Notes: generated by a model not told the origin, from the letters alone. Counted from the first letter of the stretch, positions 32,501-43,290 are shown. The stretch: 64,000 bases of DNA from Eutreptiella sp. 'Long Island Sound 2002' (GCA_964036045.1 OZ038381.1:138228306-138292305), one strand, 5' to 3'. Numbers and translations: made by a program.

Positions 32501-33882
32501 AGCTGGACGATTGGGGGCTGACCGTCACTGAAGACCTACCTCCCGCGGATGCGGAGAGATATGTCTTCAAACGGTTCAGGTACCGCCTGCCGGAAGTGCT
32601 CGGCGAGCTATACTTCGTGGCGACCAAGGAGGGGAAAATCAAGACCCTCAAGGACGCCAAGAAGTGGCTCAACGAGCAGGAGCGGGTGGACGCTCCGCAG
32701 GTGGCTGCCAAGCGCTGGAAGTCGATCAAGCTTGAGCATGATGGACGGGAGATCCGCCTACGGGACTGGCGTGACTTCCGAGGGAAATACACCCTCTTCC
32801 GCCGCAATGTGGAGGATTGGAACGAGGGTGACGAGCAGGCTCGCCTGCTCTCCATGCTGCCGGAAGCATGGATCAAAAGGGTCACCAAGGAGGAATCCAA
32901 GCGGGCCAAGTCCAACCACACGGTCAAGATGATGCTCCCCAAGGAGTATCATACGAACGTGGTGTCTTGGGCGAAGAAGAACGTGGCCCGGGATGTCAAA
33001 CGGCACTCCCTGCGGAACGCTCTTCTCATCACCGTCTCGGGCGATCGCGAGAAGACCGCGATGTGGCGCCTTGACGATTGTGAGTTGAGCGGCCAGACCA
33101 TCCGTCTGCAGCCCATCCCGGCGCGGATGAGCTGCGACGAGATCCTGGAGTGGGTTGGCGAGGAGGTACTCAAAGAGTACCGAAACCTCCACCACACCCG
33201 CGGGTTGAGGCCCGGCGACCGCGACGTCAACTATGTTGGCGAGGGACCTGGCGGGGAAGCCGCCATGGATCCAGCGGGAGCCGGCGGCGATGAGACTCTC
33301 GTCGACGATGACAACGACGATGAGCCCGCCGAGGTGGCCGTTTGTGCCTTCGTGGCCAACAACCTGAGCGCGGGGAGCAAACCGGGAAACTGGAAGCCCC
33401 TGCAGCAGGGTTGGAGGAAGAAGGAGAAGAGGGACCCTCGCCGCATTGGCGACCCTCCGCTGTCCTTTGGGGAGTTCATACGAGCTAACCCTCAGGGCTG
33501 TTTCGTGTGTTATGGGAGGAAGAAAGGCTTCAACCATGACCACCGAACATGCCCCGTCCACAAGGCCGACACGGAGGCTTACAAGAAGGCGCACGGGTCG
33601 AAGAAGCGTGCGCCCGCGGGTATCCGGGAAGCCAAGATGGAGGTGGACAAGGACGAGCTGGCCAAGCTGATGTCGTCGCTGGGAACCGAGTTGGCCAAGG
33701 AGATCCAGGAGATCAAGCGGAACTGGGTCCCCAGGTCGGATAACAAGAACAAGGAGAACAACCAGAATGACCAGAACAAGGACAAGGACAAGAACAAGGG
33801 TAAGAAAGGGGGAAGGAAGAAGGGCATCAACGACGTTGAGGCCGAGGAGAACACCCCCTCTTCCACAACCGACGCCCCCTAG
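29554..33882 (+). CDS. gag: E2 gag (1,442 aa)
   Basis: Structural protein of the retrotransposon particle. ATG at 29554 (MVNWQEAG) is conserved in E1 and E3, which decides the start; the frame is open slightly upstream without another ATG. Approximate regions: unknown Trp/Arg-rich N-terminus (1-160); Ala/Glu/Lys coiled coil (347-450) that could drive assembly; acidic linker; collagen-like GPPGG tract (592-665); second coiled coil (about 675-730); Arg-rich linker; capsid-like region (about 947-1230); variant zinc knuckle CX2CX8HX4C (1316-1333) with a longer C-to-H gap than the usual four residues; Lys/Asn/Asp-rich tail. It is much longer than typical gypsy Gag (about 300-600 aa). It ends at UAG (33880-33882) and pol continues in the same frame. 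Confidence 0.93.
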   Translation: MVNWQEAGRTWPRPHPHAARLLRGLVWDQHYRHSNPQCEGGMPRSFELRTDIAPDRLQAVEDWLRAEGYEYRHQQRRWRTWTRPDRPGEGLRPDGIEEDEDPNAYPSGASINVSLWDVIEKKFPEPGSERRLQGSSSASPATEKRSAGDKKRDRKWREYQESLAAEAAQGAKGGTPAPSPQRPNGGHHPGSTTLGDYIQVAKQTQAKPRPLLLRARQAPAGPSSDVESAHRGRMPADQASSSSSVAPERDVARACERACGVPCNRRVARQRARQYSAAVESAAGITQEEAAEWAHGMAIHAQTVAAIAAGLTAVAAHGAATAQVNGELAAADEEARLTQEAIACKEAEVKALEEALAQERAKKEAEERAHAEATAKAQEDAAKKEAIEAARRKVAEEKAKTEAELAALEAQKAQLLQAREAEAARAREEAEARAAAATAAAMEEAEAKLRRETPPGASRVETLRKLFEGDASSRMALDEADTGSSGSGGTTARRRRKGKGKTPERPRRPAGGHPHDSDPFFTASDGDERGRRHRQVVAWTGGGGGDVPMEPEGEDEDPPPPYRSSESSVTETPRWGDMDEDDDMEFGITRKRPSSDPPRRPGRDPPGPPGGGPSGPPGGRPPSGPPGGGPPGGGGPPGPGGPGGGPPGEPPGDPDDPPGNGDPDTTWRWIVYLRRRVFALECEVDTGKVEMARISGVAARAQKDLDIARAETKSLTNVVSGLQERLDALEARGSVGSDHPPLESGSSDDGWGPGPGPGRPHAPGGAPRSRPSASAPSLTAPSHHSAGRRNERVPPGSGSEEWRDEWLSADYHNRRAPPRTPVRPRRPAPAPAPIPRAGGRYGGLRDEVPRGDVEWDVGEGEDLDLDLDLEEFDISPPRGARREAAERSRRRRDEDAYMDAVRREHFGSAYVEEPRRSHRDSMEEMDVAAVGVRGRGRWEPRSTSRPAFMVSKAADAAVWEDLKDIKPPMYDGNPLNLDRFLEKLDDWGLTVTEDLPPADAERYVFKRFRYRLPEVLGELYFVATKEGKIKTLKDAKKWLNEQERVDAPQVAAKRWKSIKLEHDGREIRLRDWRDFRGKYTLFRRNVEDWNEGDEQARLLSMLPEAWIKRVTKEESKRAKSNHTVKMMLPKEYHTNVVSWAKKNVARDVKRHSLRNALLITVSGDREKTAMWRLDDCELSGQTIRLQPIPARMSCDEILEWVGEEVLKEYRNLHHTRGLRPGDRDVNYVGEGPGGEAAMDPAGAGGDETLVDDDNDDEPAEVAVCAFVANNLSAGSKPGNWKPLQQGWRKKEKRDPRRIGDPPLSFGEFIRANPQGCFVCYGRKKGFNHDHRTCPVHKADTEAYKKAHGSKKRAPAGIREAKMEVDKDELAKLMSSLGTELAKEIQEIKRNWVPRSDNKNKENNQNDQNKDKDKNKGKKGGRKKGINDVEAEENTPSSTTDAP

Positions 33883-33920
33883 CGGAGCCCCTGCAGCCAA
33901 GGGCCCCAGCTAGGGCGGTC
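33880..33920 (+). promoter_or_regulatory. Gag-pol UAG CGG readthrough signal, E2
   Basis: The only stop between gag and pol is TAG at 33880-33882, followed by CGG; the frame then stays open into protease. The downstream GC-rich sequence (for example CCCU...AGGG within 33888-33905) could form a stem. E1 keeps stop, frame and context. Most gypsy elements fuse gag and pol or use frameshifting, so suppression here is an inference from frame and context. Confidence 0.65.
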
Positions 33921-33984
33921 GCAGGATGGTGACGTGGGAAGCGCCGATCCATCCCAGTCGGGAGTCGATAAGCACAAGGGGACT

Positions 33985-34010
33985 GCCGCGGGCGGAAGGC
34001 CCGGTCCGGC
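33985..34010. repeat. Resident GC hairpin in the 5' part of pol (also 5787-5812 in E1)
   Basis: Imperfect palindrome GCCG-CGGGC...GCCCG-GTCCGGC near the start of pol. E1 has the same hairpin at 5787-5812 with a slightly different loop. A near-identical hairpin is found as an extra insertion at 37319-37348. Confidence 0.7.
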
Positions 34011-37000
34011 GCCCAGTCGCGGAGGCAGGGTGAGGGCAAGTGAAGGCACGAACCCTTGCACCCGTCCGTCCTTCGCGACCAAGAATGTGTTTGATGTACT
34101 ACAGGATCTATCCGAGAGTATCGGAGGATCACCCGGACCGCAGCTGGATGCTGCAGATGGGCAGCCTGAGCCCATTGTCCACGACCTGCACCAGTCGCTT
34201 GTTGAGCTTCTGGAACGGCCGGAGATCCTGAGCTTGCACGCCGTGCGCCGTGTCGGTCGCGAGCGGCAGTTGCATCTTAAGGTCCGTGCCTTATGCGGGG
34301 AAGTGGAAAAGGTTTTCGACGTGTTGGTCGACACGGGAGCTCAAGTCAGCTTGGTCAAGGCTGGCCTACTTCCACCAGAGTGTCTGACCGACAGTCAGAA
34401 ACCTGTCAGGCTGAAGGTGGCGAACGGCCAGTACATGGTGGGAGGCACGAAGGAAGCGGCCATTGGGCTGCAGTTCGTGAACCACCGTGAGCTGAGCCGC
34501 CCAGACCTCGGCAAGGAAATCCTCCTGCACGGTAGCTTCTACGAGGCCGAGATGGACTGGGACATGATCGTCGGGTACGACTTCATGATGGAGACGGACT
34601 CCGGCGTCCTCCCGGCCCAGGCCTCCATGACCCTGTACCAGGACGACCAGCTCTCGTGGCTTTCGTCACCTGAGCACCATGTGGAATGCCAATGGATCCA
34701 CCCCGAACGCAATCAGCTCGAAGTGGCCGCGCTGGACACTGAGCCTACTGGGCCAGCGAACAAGGAGTACGGCGTAAGGCCGGAAGTGGCGTACCGAGTG
34801 GTCGCGGACCTGGGAGCGTCGGATCTGGCCCTGGATGCGTTCTCTTCAGGAACCTCCGCCCATCTGCGGGTATGTGAGAAGTACTGGAGCGCCCAGGACT
34901 CCGCGTGGAAGAAGCACTGGGGTCCGCATCAGGGATTGATGTGGATCCATTGCCCCCGTTGGGACATTCCAAGAGCGATAGCGAAGATTCGCAAGGACCG
35001 CTCCAAGGCAGTGCTGGTTGTTCCTATGGGATGCACCGAGGAGGAAAGTACCCGACATTGGGTAGCCTCATTGACCAACATGACCTTGAACAAGGTCGCC
35101 CTACCGGCTGGAGAGAGTGTCTATCAGGACGCTAAGGGACAGCCCATGCCACCCCAGAGATGGCCAACAGAATTCCACTATGTGGATGGGGGCCTTGATC
35201 AGGCCGACACCACGGACTTCGTGTGTGTCAACCGTATCATAGCAGAACCTTGGAGGCAATGCTTTGCGGTTCCCCCTGTTGACATCGAAGAATCGGACTC
35301 CGAAGACCCCCTCACTGAAGAGGAGTGGGATCTGGTTCAGGGGTATATGGATCAGCCCTTTCACGACTGGGGGAACCAGCGTGAGGGCAAAGGCCAGGAC
35401 AAAGCCTGGTGGGAAGTGGACTCAATCGTCTCCGGTTCCTATGACGGGAATACCTTCGTGCAGAGGGTGCTGGATCACATGTCCAGCCAAGACGAGCCGC
35501 CTGGCGGTAACCCACCCACCTACGGCGATCTGTTCCGAGGCAAGACCAGAGATGGCCCTTTGGGCCACCTGGGAAGACCACCTGAGCCGAAAGCGAGCGG
35601 GGTCGCTACCCCTCAAGTAAGCTCCGTGGTTCAAGTGCCCGGAAAAGCCAAGGCGGAGTCCGATGACTGCCCCAAGATCCAGGCGTTGAGGGCCAGGCTG
35701 AAGCAGAAGTATGGCGAGACCTTCTTCAGCGGCAAACCTGTGTTCCCCCCACCGGTGCGTGGACCGTATGGCGAGGCCAAGATACGACTGAAGCAGGACC
35801 CCCGTGTGTATCGTCACCGGGAGTTTGCCCTGAGGGGCGAGAGGAAAGAGGCCATGGAGAAGATCCTCCGTGACTTCATCCAGAGAGGCTGGCTCGAGCC
35901 GTGCCACTCCGAATGGGCCTCTCCTTGCTTCGTCGTCCCCAAGAAGGTTGCCGGTGAGTGGCGGCTCGTGGTCGACTACCGCGGCCTGAACGCCCAAACG
36001 CAGCACGACAGCTATACGCTGCCCCTCATTGAGGACATGCTGCAAAAGCAACACCGGCGGAGGATCTTCACGGTGATTGACCTGAAACATGGTTATCATC
36101 AGATGCCTCTCGCCGAGGAGTCCCGTGCCTGCACAGCCATGAGCACCCCACTTGGACCTCTCCAGTGGAAGGTGATGCCCATGGGCGTTACCAACGGCAA
36201 TGCGGCTTTTCAGCGGATGCTGGAGAACCTGCTTGAGCCGGTGCGCGACTGTGCGGACCCCTTCGTGGACGACGTGATCATCGCGTCCGGGGACCCCAGC
36301 ATGAGCTACGAGGAGCTCCTGGAGGCACACGAGAGGGACGTCACTCGGGTGCTGGACCTTCTGGTTCGGCACAAACTCACGGGCAGCAGTGACAAGGCCA
36401 CCATTGCGGTAAGCGAGGTGGTCTTCGCTGGCCACGTAGTCGGGAACGGGCAGCGAAAGCCCATACCTGGCAAGGTGGCTGCGATTGAGCACTGGGAAAA
36501 GCCCAAAACGGTCTCTGAGCTACGGGCGTATCTGGGGTTCTGCAACTACTACTCGGGGTATATCAAAATGTATGCCGAGTATGCAGCCCCCATGACGACC
36601 ATGCTCAAGGGCAACCGAGAGGAGACCAAGAAGGGGTCCAAGAAGGCTCTGGTCTGGACTGAAGAGTCCGACCGTGCCTTTGAGGGAATGAAGCAGGCGC
36701 TGCTATCCGCAGTGGGTCTGCACCTCGTGGATCCCGACCGAGGGTTCGTCCTGCGCACCGACGCTTCCGACTACGCCATAGGCGCTGTGTTGGAGCAAGT
36801 GCTTGACGACAGGAGGCACGTGCCCGTGGCCTTCTGGAGCCGAGTCCTGGCGGAAGGCCAGAGACGGACGTGGACGCCCCGTGAAAAGGAGGCGTATGCC
36901 ATCGTCATGGCTCTCAGGAAATGGGCTGGGTACATAGCCCTCCATCCCGTCACCGTCTGCACCAACCATCAGAGTCTGCAGTCGTGGCACAAGGAGCCCG

Positions 37001-37309
37001 TGGACACCCCCTCAGGTCCCGCCTCCCGACGGGCAAGATGGCACGAGACCTTGGCCAAGTTCGACCTTACGGTTGTTTACATTCCTGGAAAGGATAACAC
37101 CGTGGCGGACTGTCTCAGTAGGTGGGCCTATCCCGCCAGCAAGGGCATGCAGGATATCTCTGCCCATGGCGATGAGGCTGAGACCGCTGAAGCCAAGAAG
37201 ATCATTGAAATGGAGCGCCTGATGGAGGAGGAGGATGTTAAATGCTTCGTCGTCATGGCTGCGGATGCCCCCCTCGCTTCGAGGGTGAGCAGAACGGTCA
37301 GTGTACTCG

Positions 37310-37357
37310 CCCCTGTGGGTGCCGCGGGCGGAAGGCCCGGTCCGGCACCCCCTGTGG
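37310..37357. mobile_element. 30-bp palindromic insertion with 9-bp target duplication in E2 pol
   Basis: E1 lacks this sequence. The insert (37319-37348) begins GTGCCG and ends CGGCAC, with an inner CGGGC/GCCCG pairing. CCCCTGTGG is present on both sides (37310-37318 and 37349-37357). Together 39 bp are added in frame (13 codons) between RNase H and integrase. It matches the resident hairpin at 33985, which may be its source. Confidence 0.72.
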
Positions 37358-38869
37358 AAACTGAGTCCGACAAGCACCTCTTCCCGGAGTCTTGCCTCCA
37401 GGACGACTGGACCGACGATTACGCCAAGTCTGAGGCCTTTGCGGCCGAGTATAGGGCTGTGACCGACCCTGACGACGGGCAGAAGTGGCCAAAGGGGCTG
37501 ACTGAGGAAGATGGCAAGATGGGTGCTCGAGCTGTGTGAAGCTTGGCACCACCACATGCTGCACCCAGGGGTCAAGAAGCAGGCTCTTGACATGCAGCGT
37601 CGGTTCGAGATCGACCATATCGTTCTCTACACCGCCATCAAGAAGGTCAGGAAGGGTTGCTCGGTCTGTCAGGCCTGCAATCCCGACAACCGGAACGTCA
37701 AGGGGGAACCCCAATGGACCCCGGTTCCTGACCAGCCCATGGAGAGCGTGGCCATGGACGTCTTCTCCATGCCCGAAGTGCACATTGGCAAGGAGACCTT
37801 TGACTGTGTGGTTCTCTGTGTGGACCGTCACAGCGGCTACGTTGTAGCCGTTCCGGCACGCAAAAAGGGGTTGCTTGCCAAGGAAGTGGCAGTCATGATG
37901 ATTCGTCATTGGCTGACCGTCTTTGACATCCCCCGCACCATTTGCAGTGACCGAGGGCCCCAGTTTACTGGTGGCTGGTTCAAGGCTATGTGTTCCCTGA
38001 TGGGGATACGTCATGCCAAGAGCGTCGCCTATCTCAGCCGGTCTAACGGCCGTGCTGAAGTGGCTGGACGGCAGCTGTTCGAGAAGCTGCGCAAGATCCA
38101 CATCACCAATCCACGGCAGAACTGGTTCGAGGAGATGTGGCCTGCTCTGAAGGCCCATCATGACACCCCCACTCCGCGCGGTTTGTCCCCTCACCAGATT
38201 CTGTTTGGCAGGGACCCCCGGGGTAGGGGACTTCCCTTGTCTGGTGATGGCATGGCTATGGATGCCAAGGAGTTCTTCGCGCGGCAAGAGCAAACGGCGC
38301 GGGACATCCGCCAGCAGCTTGAGAAGGAGCATGCTGAGCGTCAGAAGTCCGCCCCGAGCTCGACAGCGCAGAAGTTCAGGGTGGGAGACCCGGTGTGGGT
38401 GATCAGACCCCGCCCCATGGGCACCCACCGCACCAAGACCTGGTTCACACCCGGCGAGGTGGTCCGCATGATTGGTGAGGACACCTACCGTATCAAGGTG
38501 GGTCACGGACAGTTCCGGGAGCGCCACGAGAGTCAACTCCGTGTGCGGGAACCCGACCTCCGTGGCCGACATGTGTCCCTGGACTACGCCAAACATGAGG
38601 CCGATTCGGACGACGACTATGCTGAGCAGGACGACTATACTGTCGAGAAGATCCTGGCTCAGCGTCCGAAGGCCTCGGCACCCGGAGGTCTGGAGTTCAA
38701 GGTTCGTTGGCGAGGCTATGGGCCGTCCCACGACACCTGGGAACCCGTCTCCTCATTCGTGCCGCGGGTCAATACTCCCTTCATGGAGTACATCCGCAAG
38801 CACAAGACCAAGATCCATGTCTCGGACTTGGCAGCACTCACCCGGGCGATTGCAGCCAGAGGTGCCTGA

Positions 38870-40333
38870 TCAGCGCCCTGAGCTCTCCCCTGATGCGTTT
38901 TGAGGCGCTTGTGAGGCCCACGGATCGTCCCTTACTTGCTTGCTCTCTCCCATCTTTCGGTGACAGAGTGGCCATATACCCCCCCCTGCTGTATCCAGAG
39001 GAGGATGGCCCCTCTCTTTCAATTCTATTCGTCACTCCCCCCCCCTGCTGAATCCTTGGGAAACCAGGTAGGGCGACTGACCTTCATAATTCTGAGCTCT
39101 TGGGGCCTTGAAGGCCATACGACGTTGCGCAACGGATGCCGCTGTCATCGGCATTGCGATATTTTGGTGTGTGGTCTGGTTCCATGGCATTTGCGGAATC
39201 CAGACCAGTTGACGTGTGTCTCGAGACTATATATGCCTGAACTCAGGCGTTATCCTGTCCATCCTCCTGCATTTGCCTTATCCTGACCGTGGCGTGGTTT
39301 GGCACTCTGTTCTGAGTTTGTTTACACGCCTATTTACCCAGATTGTTGCTTGTTTTTCTGCCCTCCAGGATATGTGCATCTGTATGTTAAGTGTCATCAG
39401 CCCATCGCTGAGGGATGGACTGTTTTTCACCACGAATCGGGATACAGAGGGGCCCTGAGTCGCCGTGTACATATCCTTACGGCCTGGTCCAGCCTGGACC
39501 AGTACTTGATTACAGATTCTACTGTTTGAGTGCCCGTGATACCGTGTTGCCCTATTCGCTGTGATGTGTGGAGATCCTGATGGCGCCAGGCGGGAAGCCC
39601 AGTTGCCTGACTACACTCCCAGCGGTCCGCCACTGTCAGTCCCAGTGTGAGCCTACCGATTTGCAGACGCACTTGCATTCGGATGGCGGCCTCCGGTGCT
39701 CCTGACCTCGGTCAGTCTGCCTGGGAAACTGGTGGTTTGAGGAGTCGACGCCTCCGCCCACACTGCATGAGGACTCCCTCATGTATGGCCTTCGTGGCAG
39801 TAGGGCGAGGGAAAAGACGGCCTTGATGCCCGATCCCTTCAGGAGGAGTTCCCTTACGATTTGGGGTTCGTAGGAGTTCGACTATGGCACTCTGGACTCG
39901 CGTCCTATGGATATGGACATGGTGCGCCCGAGGAAGGACCCGTGGGGACTCTCCCCAGTCGGCGGGCCTTGGGAAGCTTGGGGTAGCCTGATGGATCTTT
40001 GTGGTCGCTCTCGACTTGTGGGACCACCTCGGTCGTCGTGTGTCGCCTATGTTGGCCGTGTATGCCACTGCCACTGTGGTGGTGACCGTAGCAGCCGGCA
40101 CCCGGTGCGCCTGGTATGGGTTAACGGGTCCTTTGGATGCCGAACAATCGCCGCCAGGACCCGGGACTTGATACTTGATACTATACATGTGCTACGAGCT
40201 TATACAGCATCATACCTATCTTACTGTGACTTACTGAAGTGAGGATGTGACACCCCCCCCCCCCTTCAGGAAGTGGTCCTGGGTACCCGCTGCCATGCGT
40301 GGGTTTTATCGAGCCCCCCCCAGGGTTTGCTCT
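38870..40333 (+). other. E2 3' untranslated region
   Basis: About 1.46 kb between the pol stop and the polypurine tract. No coding frame has recognisable homology. It contains C-runs (for example 40250-40263) and two similar CCCCCCTGCTG(T/A)ATCC words. Its reverse complement is 1-931 in E1. Confidence 0.8.
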
Positions 40334-40344
40334 AAGGAGGGGGG
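40334..40344 (+). other. E2 polypurine tract (plus-strand primer)
   Basis: AAGGAGGGGGG lies immediately before the TG of the 3' LTR, the position expected for the plus-strand primer. This fixes the LTR start. Confidence 0.9.
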
Positions 40345-43290
40345 TGAAGCGGTACCCAGAACCCCATGGCCAGGTTACGGCATACAACCGGTCTCCGGTC
40401 CACTAACCCCATGCACGGCGTGTTCCGTGCCGTGAAGCCCCGCATCGGCAACCGATGCACCGCCAGCGGAGATTTGTGTATCAGAATATCAGGAATCAAC
40501 AGGGTTTTATTTTCATATTGTTTCCGTCAATTTTTACGCTTCCGTTCTGATACTCACTGTTTTGACTGCTGGCGGTTGGATCGCGAATTTACCGTAACCG
40601 CCAGTTTAACTGTTTATAATGGAAATTTTAACGCAATCCGTCACGAAGGCTCCAAAGTCGCCAGGAACTGCATGGATGCTTCCGCAATTTTCATAATTAA
40701 TACTCGCAACCTTAATCCGAATTTTTCAGGATGTCGAAATCGGATTTTCGACTTCGACATCCCCGCACTTGATTTGACCTCCTTCGAGTGGACCTACGTG
40801 CTTCCCTATGCACGAATCAACTTTCCTTTTCTCTTGCCCCCCATTTGTCTCAAAGATATGGGCAAAACAAAGTTGATTCGTGAGGCCACTTGTGAAGGTC
40901 ATATCTCGTGTTGTTTGCGAGGAATGACAATAAGGAAACGTGGGATGTATTCACAATACTCCCGACGTAATTTAGGAAGCATCATATGCCTTGCGTTTCC
41001 ACACGTGCGCGCTAGTGTAATAGATCATGGTCAAGAGGGTAGAGTTTGTGTTATAACTCTTTGGCCATGACATTGCGTGCGTTAAGATAACTTTCGAGTG
41101 TAGCGCGCAAGTGTTGGTGTTGCATAGGAACTCTCCTTGAGTTCCTATGAGCGATTGAGACAAAGTTAGGCCCTTGGAGGGGCATGACATATCGTGGTCG
41201 GAGCTGCCTTTTTGGGCAATATGTGGTATGTGCCATGTGTTGTGTTGCGTGCCCATTTGGCGGGTCCATTGCTCCAAGACAAGCCCGTCAATGGACCTCA
41301 TATTGTGCAAGCCCCTTCTCCATACTCCCTACGATCAATTGCAAACCTAACCTTCGTGAAGGGAAGCTTGTGTGGTGAACCCGAAGCGATGCGTTGGGAG
41401 CAAAGTGTGTGTTTTGCAATTTTCCATATTTTCGTGTGCCCACTAGGGAAGTAGCGCTCGTAACCTTTCAAGGCGCCCCAAGTGGAGCACATATGTGGGA
41501 TCGAAGGTCATTGGTGTCAAGTCATTGTGTTTAGAAGGATTAGTTGATTGCACGATCCAAGCCAAAGACATTATAATATAATTGTGCGCCTTTCAAGGCA
41601 CTTTGGTTTGTCTTTGTGCCAATTTTGCCGTTTTTGGCCCGTCATGATGTCAAGTGGCAACCTTGTATCTCAACGTTGCGCTCAATTGACATCATGACCC
41701 AAGTATGTTATGAGGGTACATACTTCGGTGCCCCACATATCTTGGACCCGGCGAATAACTCCTCTTAGGCTTGGCATACCGTGGCCGCCATGTTGGCGAT
41801 TTGGGATTATCCCAAATCATGGGCTCACTTGGCGACCCTGCCATTCCCAATATCGGAGGAGTTGGGCGACGCCCAAAAGATATGTTGGACCAATGTGACT
41901 TGATACCAATCCTATGGCACACTCCGGTCCGAGTCGGGCATGTGCCTCATTTGCCCCAACCATGAGTGTGCGCATTTTTGGCCATTTTGAGCATTTTTCC
42001 ACTTTTGCTGCCCGCCGTGCACTATGTTCTAACCCTCGTGCACACCGGACGCATGGACCAATGGACCATATATGACATGGGTGTTATGGGTAATGGTCCC
42101 CATGGTCCACACACCACGTGGGCGAAGCGGAGCCGCCTTCGTTAAGGCGCTAGGCCAAATTGAGTATGGGCAATTTTGCCATTTTTGCATTTGTGGACCC
42201 AATTGGGATCGTCACCACGCCGAGTGGCATGGAGATTTTTGAGAGCCAAGGGCATGGGAGTCTCTGTTGGACTCCCGGTGAATCACGTATGGAATGGCGG
42301 ATCCGATCTCCAAGCCGGCGTGGAGATATACTATTGGGAGCACACCGAATTTTGGCTCATTTCAGGCAGCCAAAATGACCCCATTTCGGGACCCCAATTT
42401 CCCCCTTCCGTGTGGTCAATTGGCGGCCCCATTTCTCTAAGCCCATAGGGAGCCCGGACCTCAATCCAAGTTGTACACTCAGATATAAGTCCTAGGTCCT
42501 GCCTCCTACCCCGTGAGCCATTGGCCTTACCTTGGCCGGGCGAGCCACGTGTGGGAATGACGCCAATTTTGGTGATTTTGGCATCATGACCCCACATGAC
42601 TCATCCGTGTTGCCCTGATGCCGGGACCTCAGAGGGAACCAGGTTGGGTGAGGGCTCCAGGGGGTTTGTACTCGAAGGGCATAGGGTCAGTTGCCTCGTC
42701 CCTACCTCTGGCGGGTCCGGACGAGGGGTCAATTTTGGGGATTTTTGAGTTAATTTCAGTTTGGGGTGAAACAGCCCACTTTCAGCTACCAACTCCTGGG
42801 TGATAATGGCGGGGCCATATCTCCGGCTCAGAGTGGAGTTGGGACCTGCCATTAAGGGAGCATAGGGAGCCACTGTCGGTTGGCCTTAGAGCTGCTTGGT
42901 TCCCAGGAACTCGCCTGTGGCTGGGCGGGACACCCCCCCTATTGGCAGGGTTTCAGGGTCCGGACTGAGCAGGGCATGGGTTGTGTTTGAGCCCCCGCCC
43001 CCATCAGCCACTGAGAGGGTCGGACCTGGGATTGGGATATGAGTTGGGACTGAGTGTCTATGGTCCTGTGATGCCCTTACCCCAGTCCAGTCTTAACCCC
43101 ATGTGTACATATCCTGATGTGTTGCTGTACATACTTTTGTTCCCTCTTTGCAGAGTGGCAAGGATTCTGAAACGCTTTGTCACATGACACAGGCGTATTG
43201 ATGCCCTTGTGAGCGTAGTGCCTTGCCTGCCTGCTCACCTGTGCGTGTCACCGCAGCGTCCCGTGGCCGGCCCCCCACGGGAACGCGTCA
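40345..43290 (+). repeat. E2 3' LTR (2,946 bp)
   Basis: Collinear with 26157-29102, ends GCGTCA, and is followed by GTCC and then by P-minus sequence. Confidence 0.95.
40366..41070 (+). CDS. LTR-internal open frame (234 codons), E2 3' LTR
   Basis: Copy of the frame at 26178-26882 with a few changed residues and no interruption. Being the 3' LTR copy, it would be transcribed only as part of the 3' end or by its own promoter activity. Coding status is uncertain. Confidence 0.28.
   Translation: MARLRHTTGLRSTNPMHGVFRAVKPRIGNRCTASGDLCIRISGINRVLFSYCFRQFLRFRSDTHCFDCWRLDREFTVTASLTVYNGNFNAIRHEGSKVARNCMDASAIFIINTRNLNPNFSGCRNRIFDFDIPALDLTSFEWTYVLPYARINFPFLLPPICLKDMGKTKLIREATCEGHISCCLRGMTIRKRGMYSQYSRRNLGSIICLAFPHVRASVIDHGQEGRVCVITLWP

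Larger units (their letters stand above)
33883..38869 (+). pseudogene. pol: E2 pol polyprotein, broken by a 35-bp net deletion
   Basis: Segment 1 runs 33883-37539 in the gag frame, segment 2 from about 37518 to 38869 in another frame. E1 has 39 bases where E2 has 4 (around 37520), between RNase H and integrase. Landmarks: protease DTGA (Asp 34330); RT motif A IDLKHGYHQ (Asp 36079) and FVDD (36262-36273); RNase H TDAS near 36757 and CTNHQS with Asn at 36964-36966 where E1 has the catalytic-type Asp; integrase HHCC finger, then Asp 37757, Asp 37949 (SDRGPQF) and Glu 38057 (GRAEV); C-terminal chromodomain (about 38630-38800), which in chromoviruses targets integration to marked chromatin. Two features, the deletion and the RNase H change, should block activity. 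Confidence 0.93.
26157..43290 (+). mobile_element. E2, complete 17,134-bp chromodomain Ty3/gypsy retrotransposon
   Basis: LTRs at 26157-29102 and 40345-43290, both TG...CA and both 2,946 bp, collinear at a constant offset of 14,188 with about 50 mismatches and no indels by eye. It is flanked by GTCC on both sides inside P-minus. Internal order is leader, gag, in-frame UAG, pol, a 1.5-kb 3' UTR and polypurine tract. The high LTR identity makes it the youngest insertion that can be dated here. A 35-bp net deletion and an RNase H substitution in pol mean it is probably not autonomous. Confidence 0.95.

Noticed and set aside
40250-40263. C-run considered as a polypurine tract of a minus-strand element
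   Set aside because: No LTR starts next to it; the true tract AAGGAGGGGGG abuts the 3' LTR at 40345 on the plus strand.
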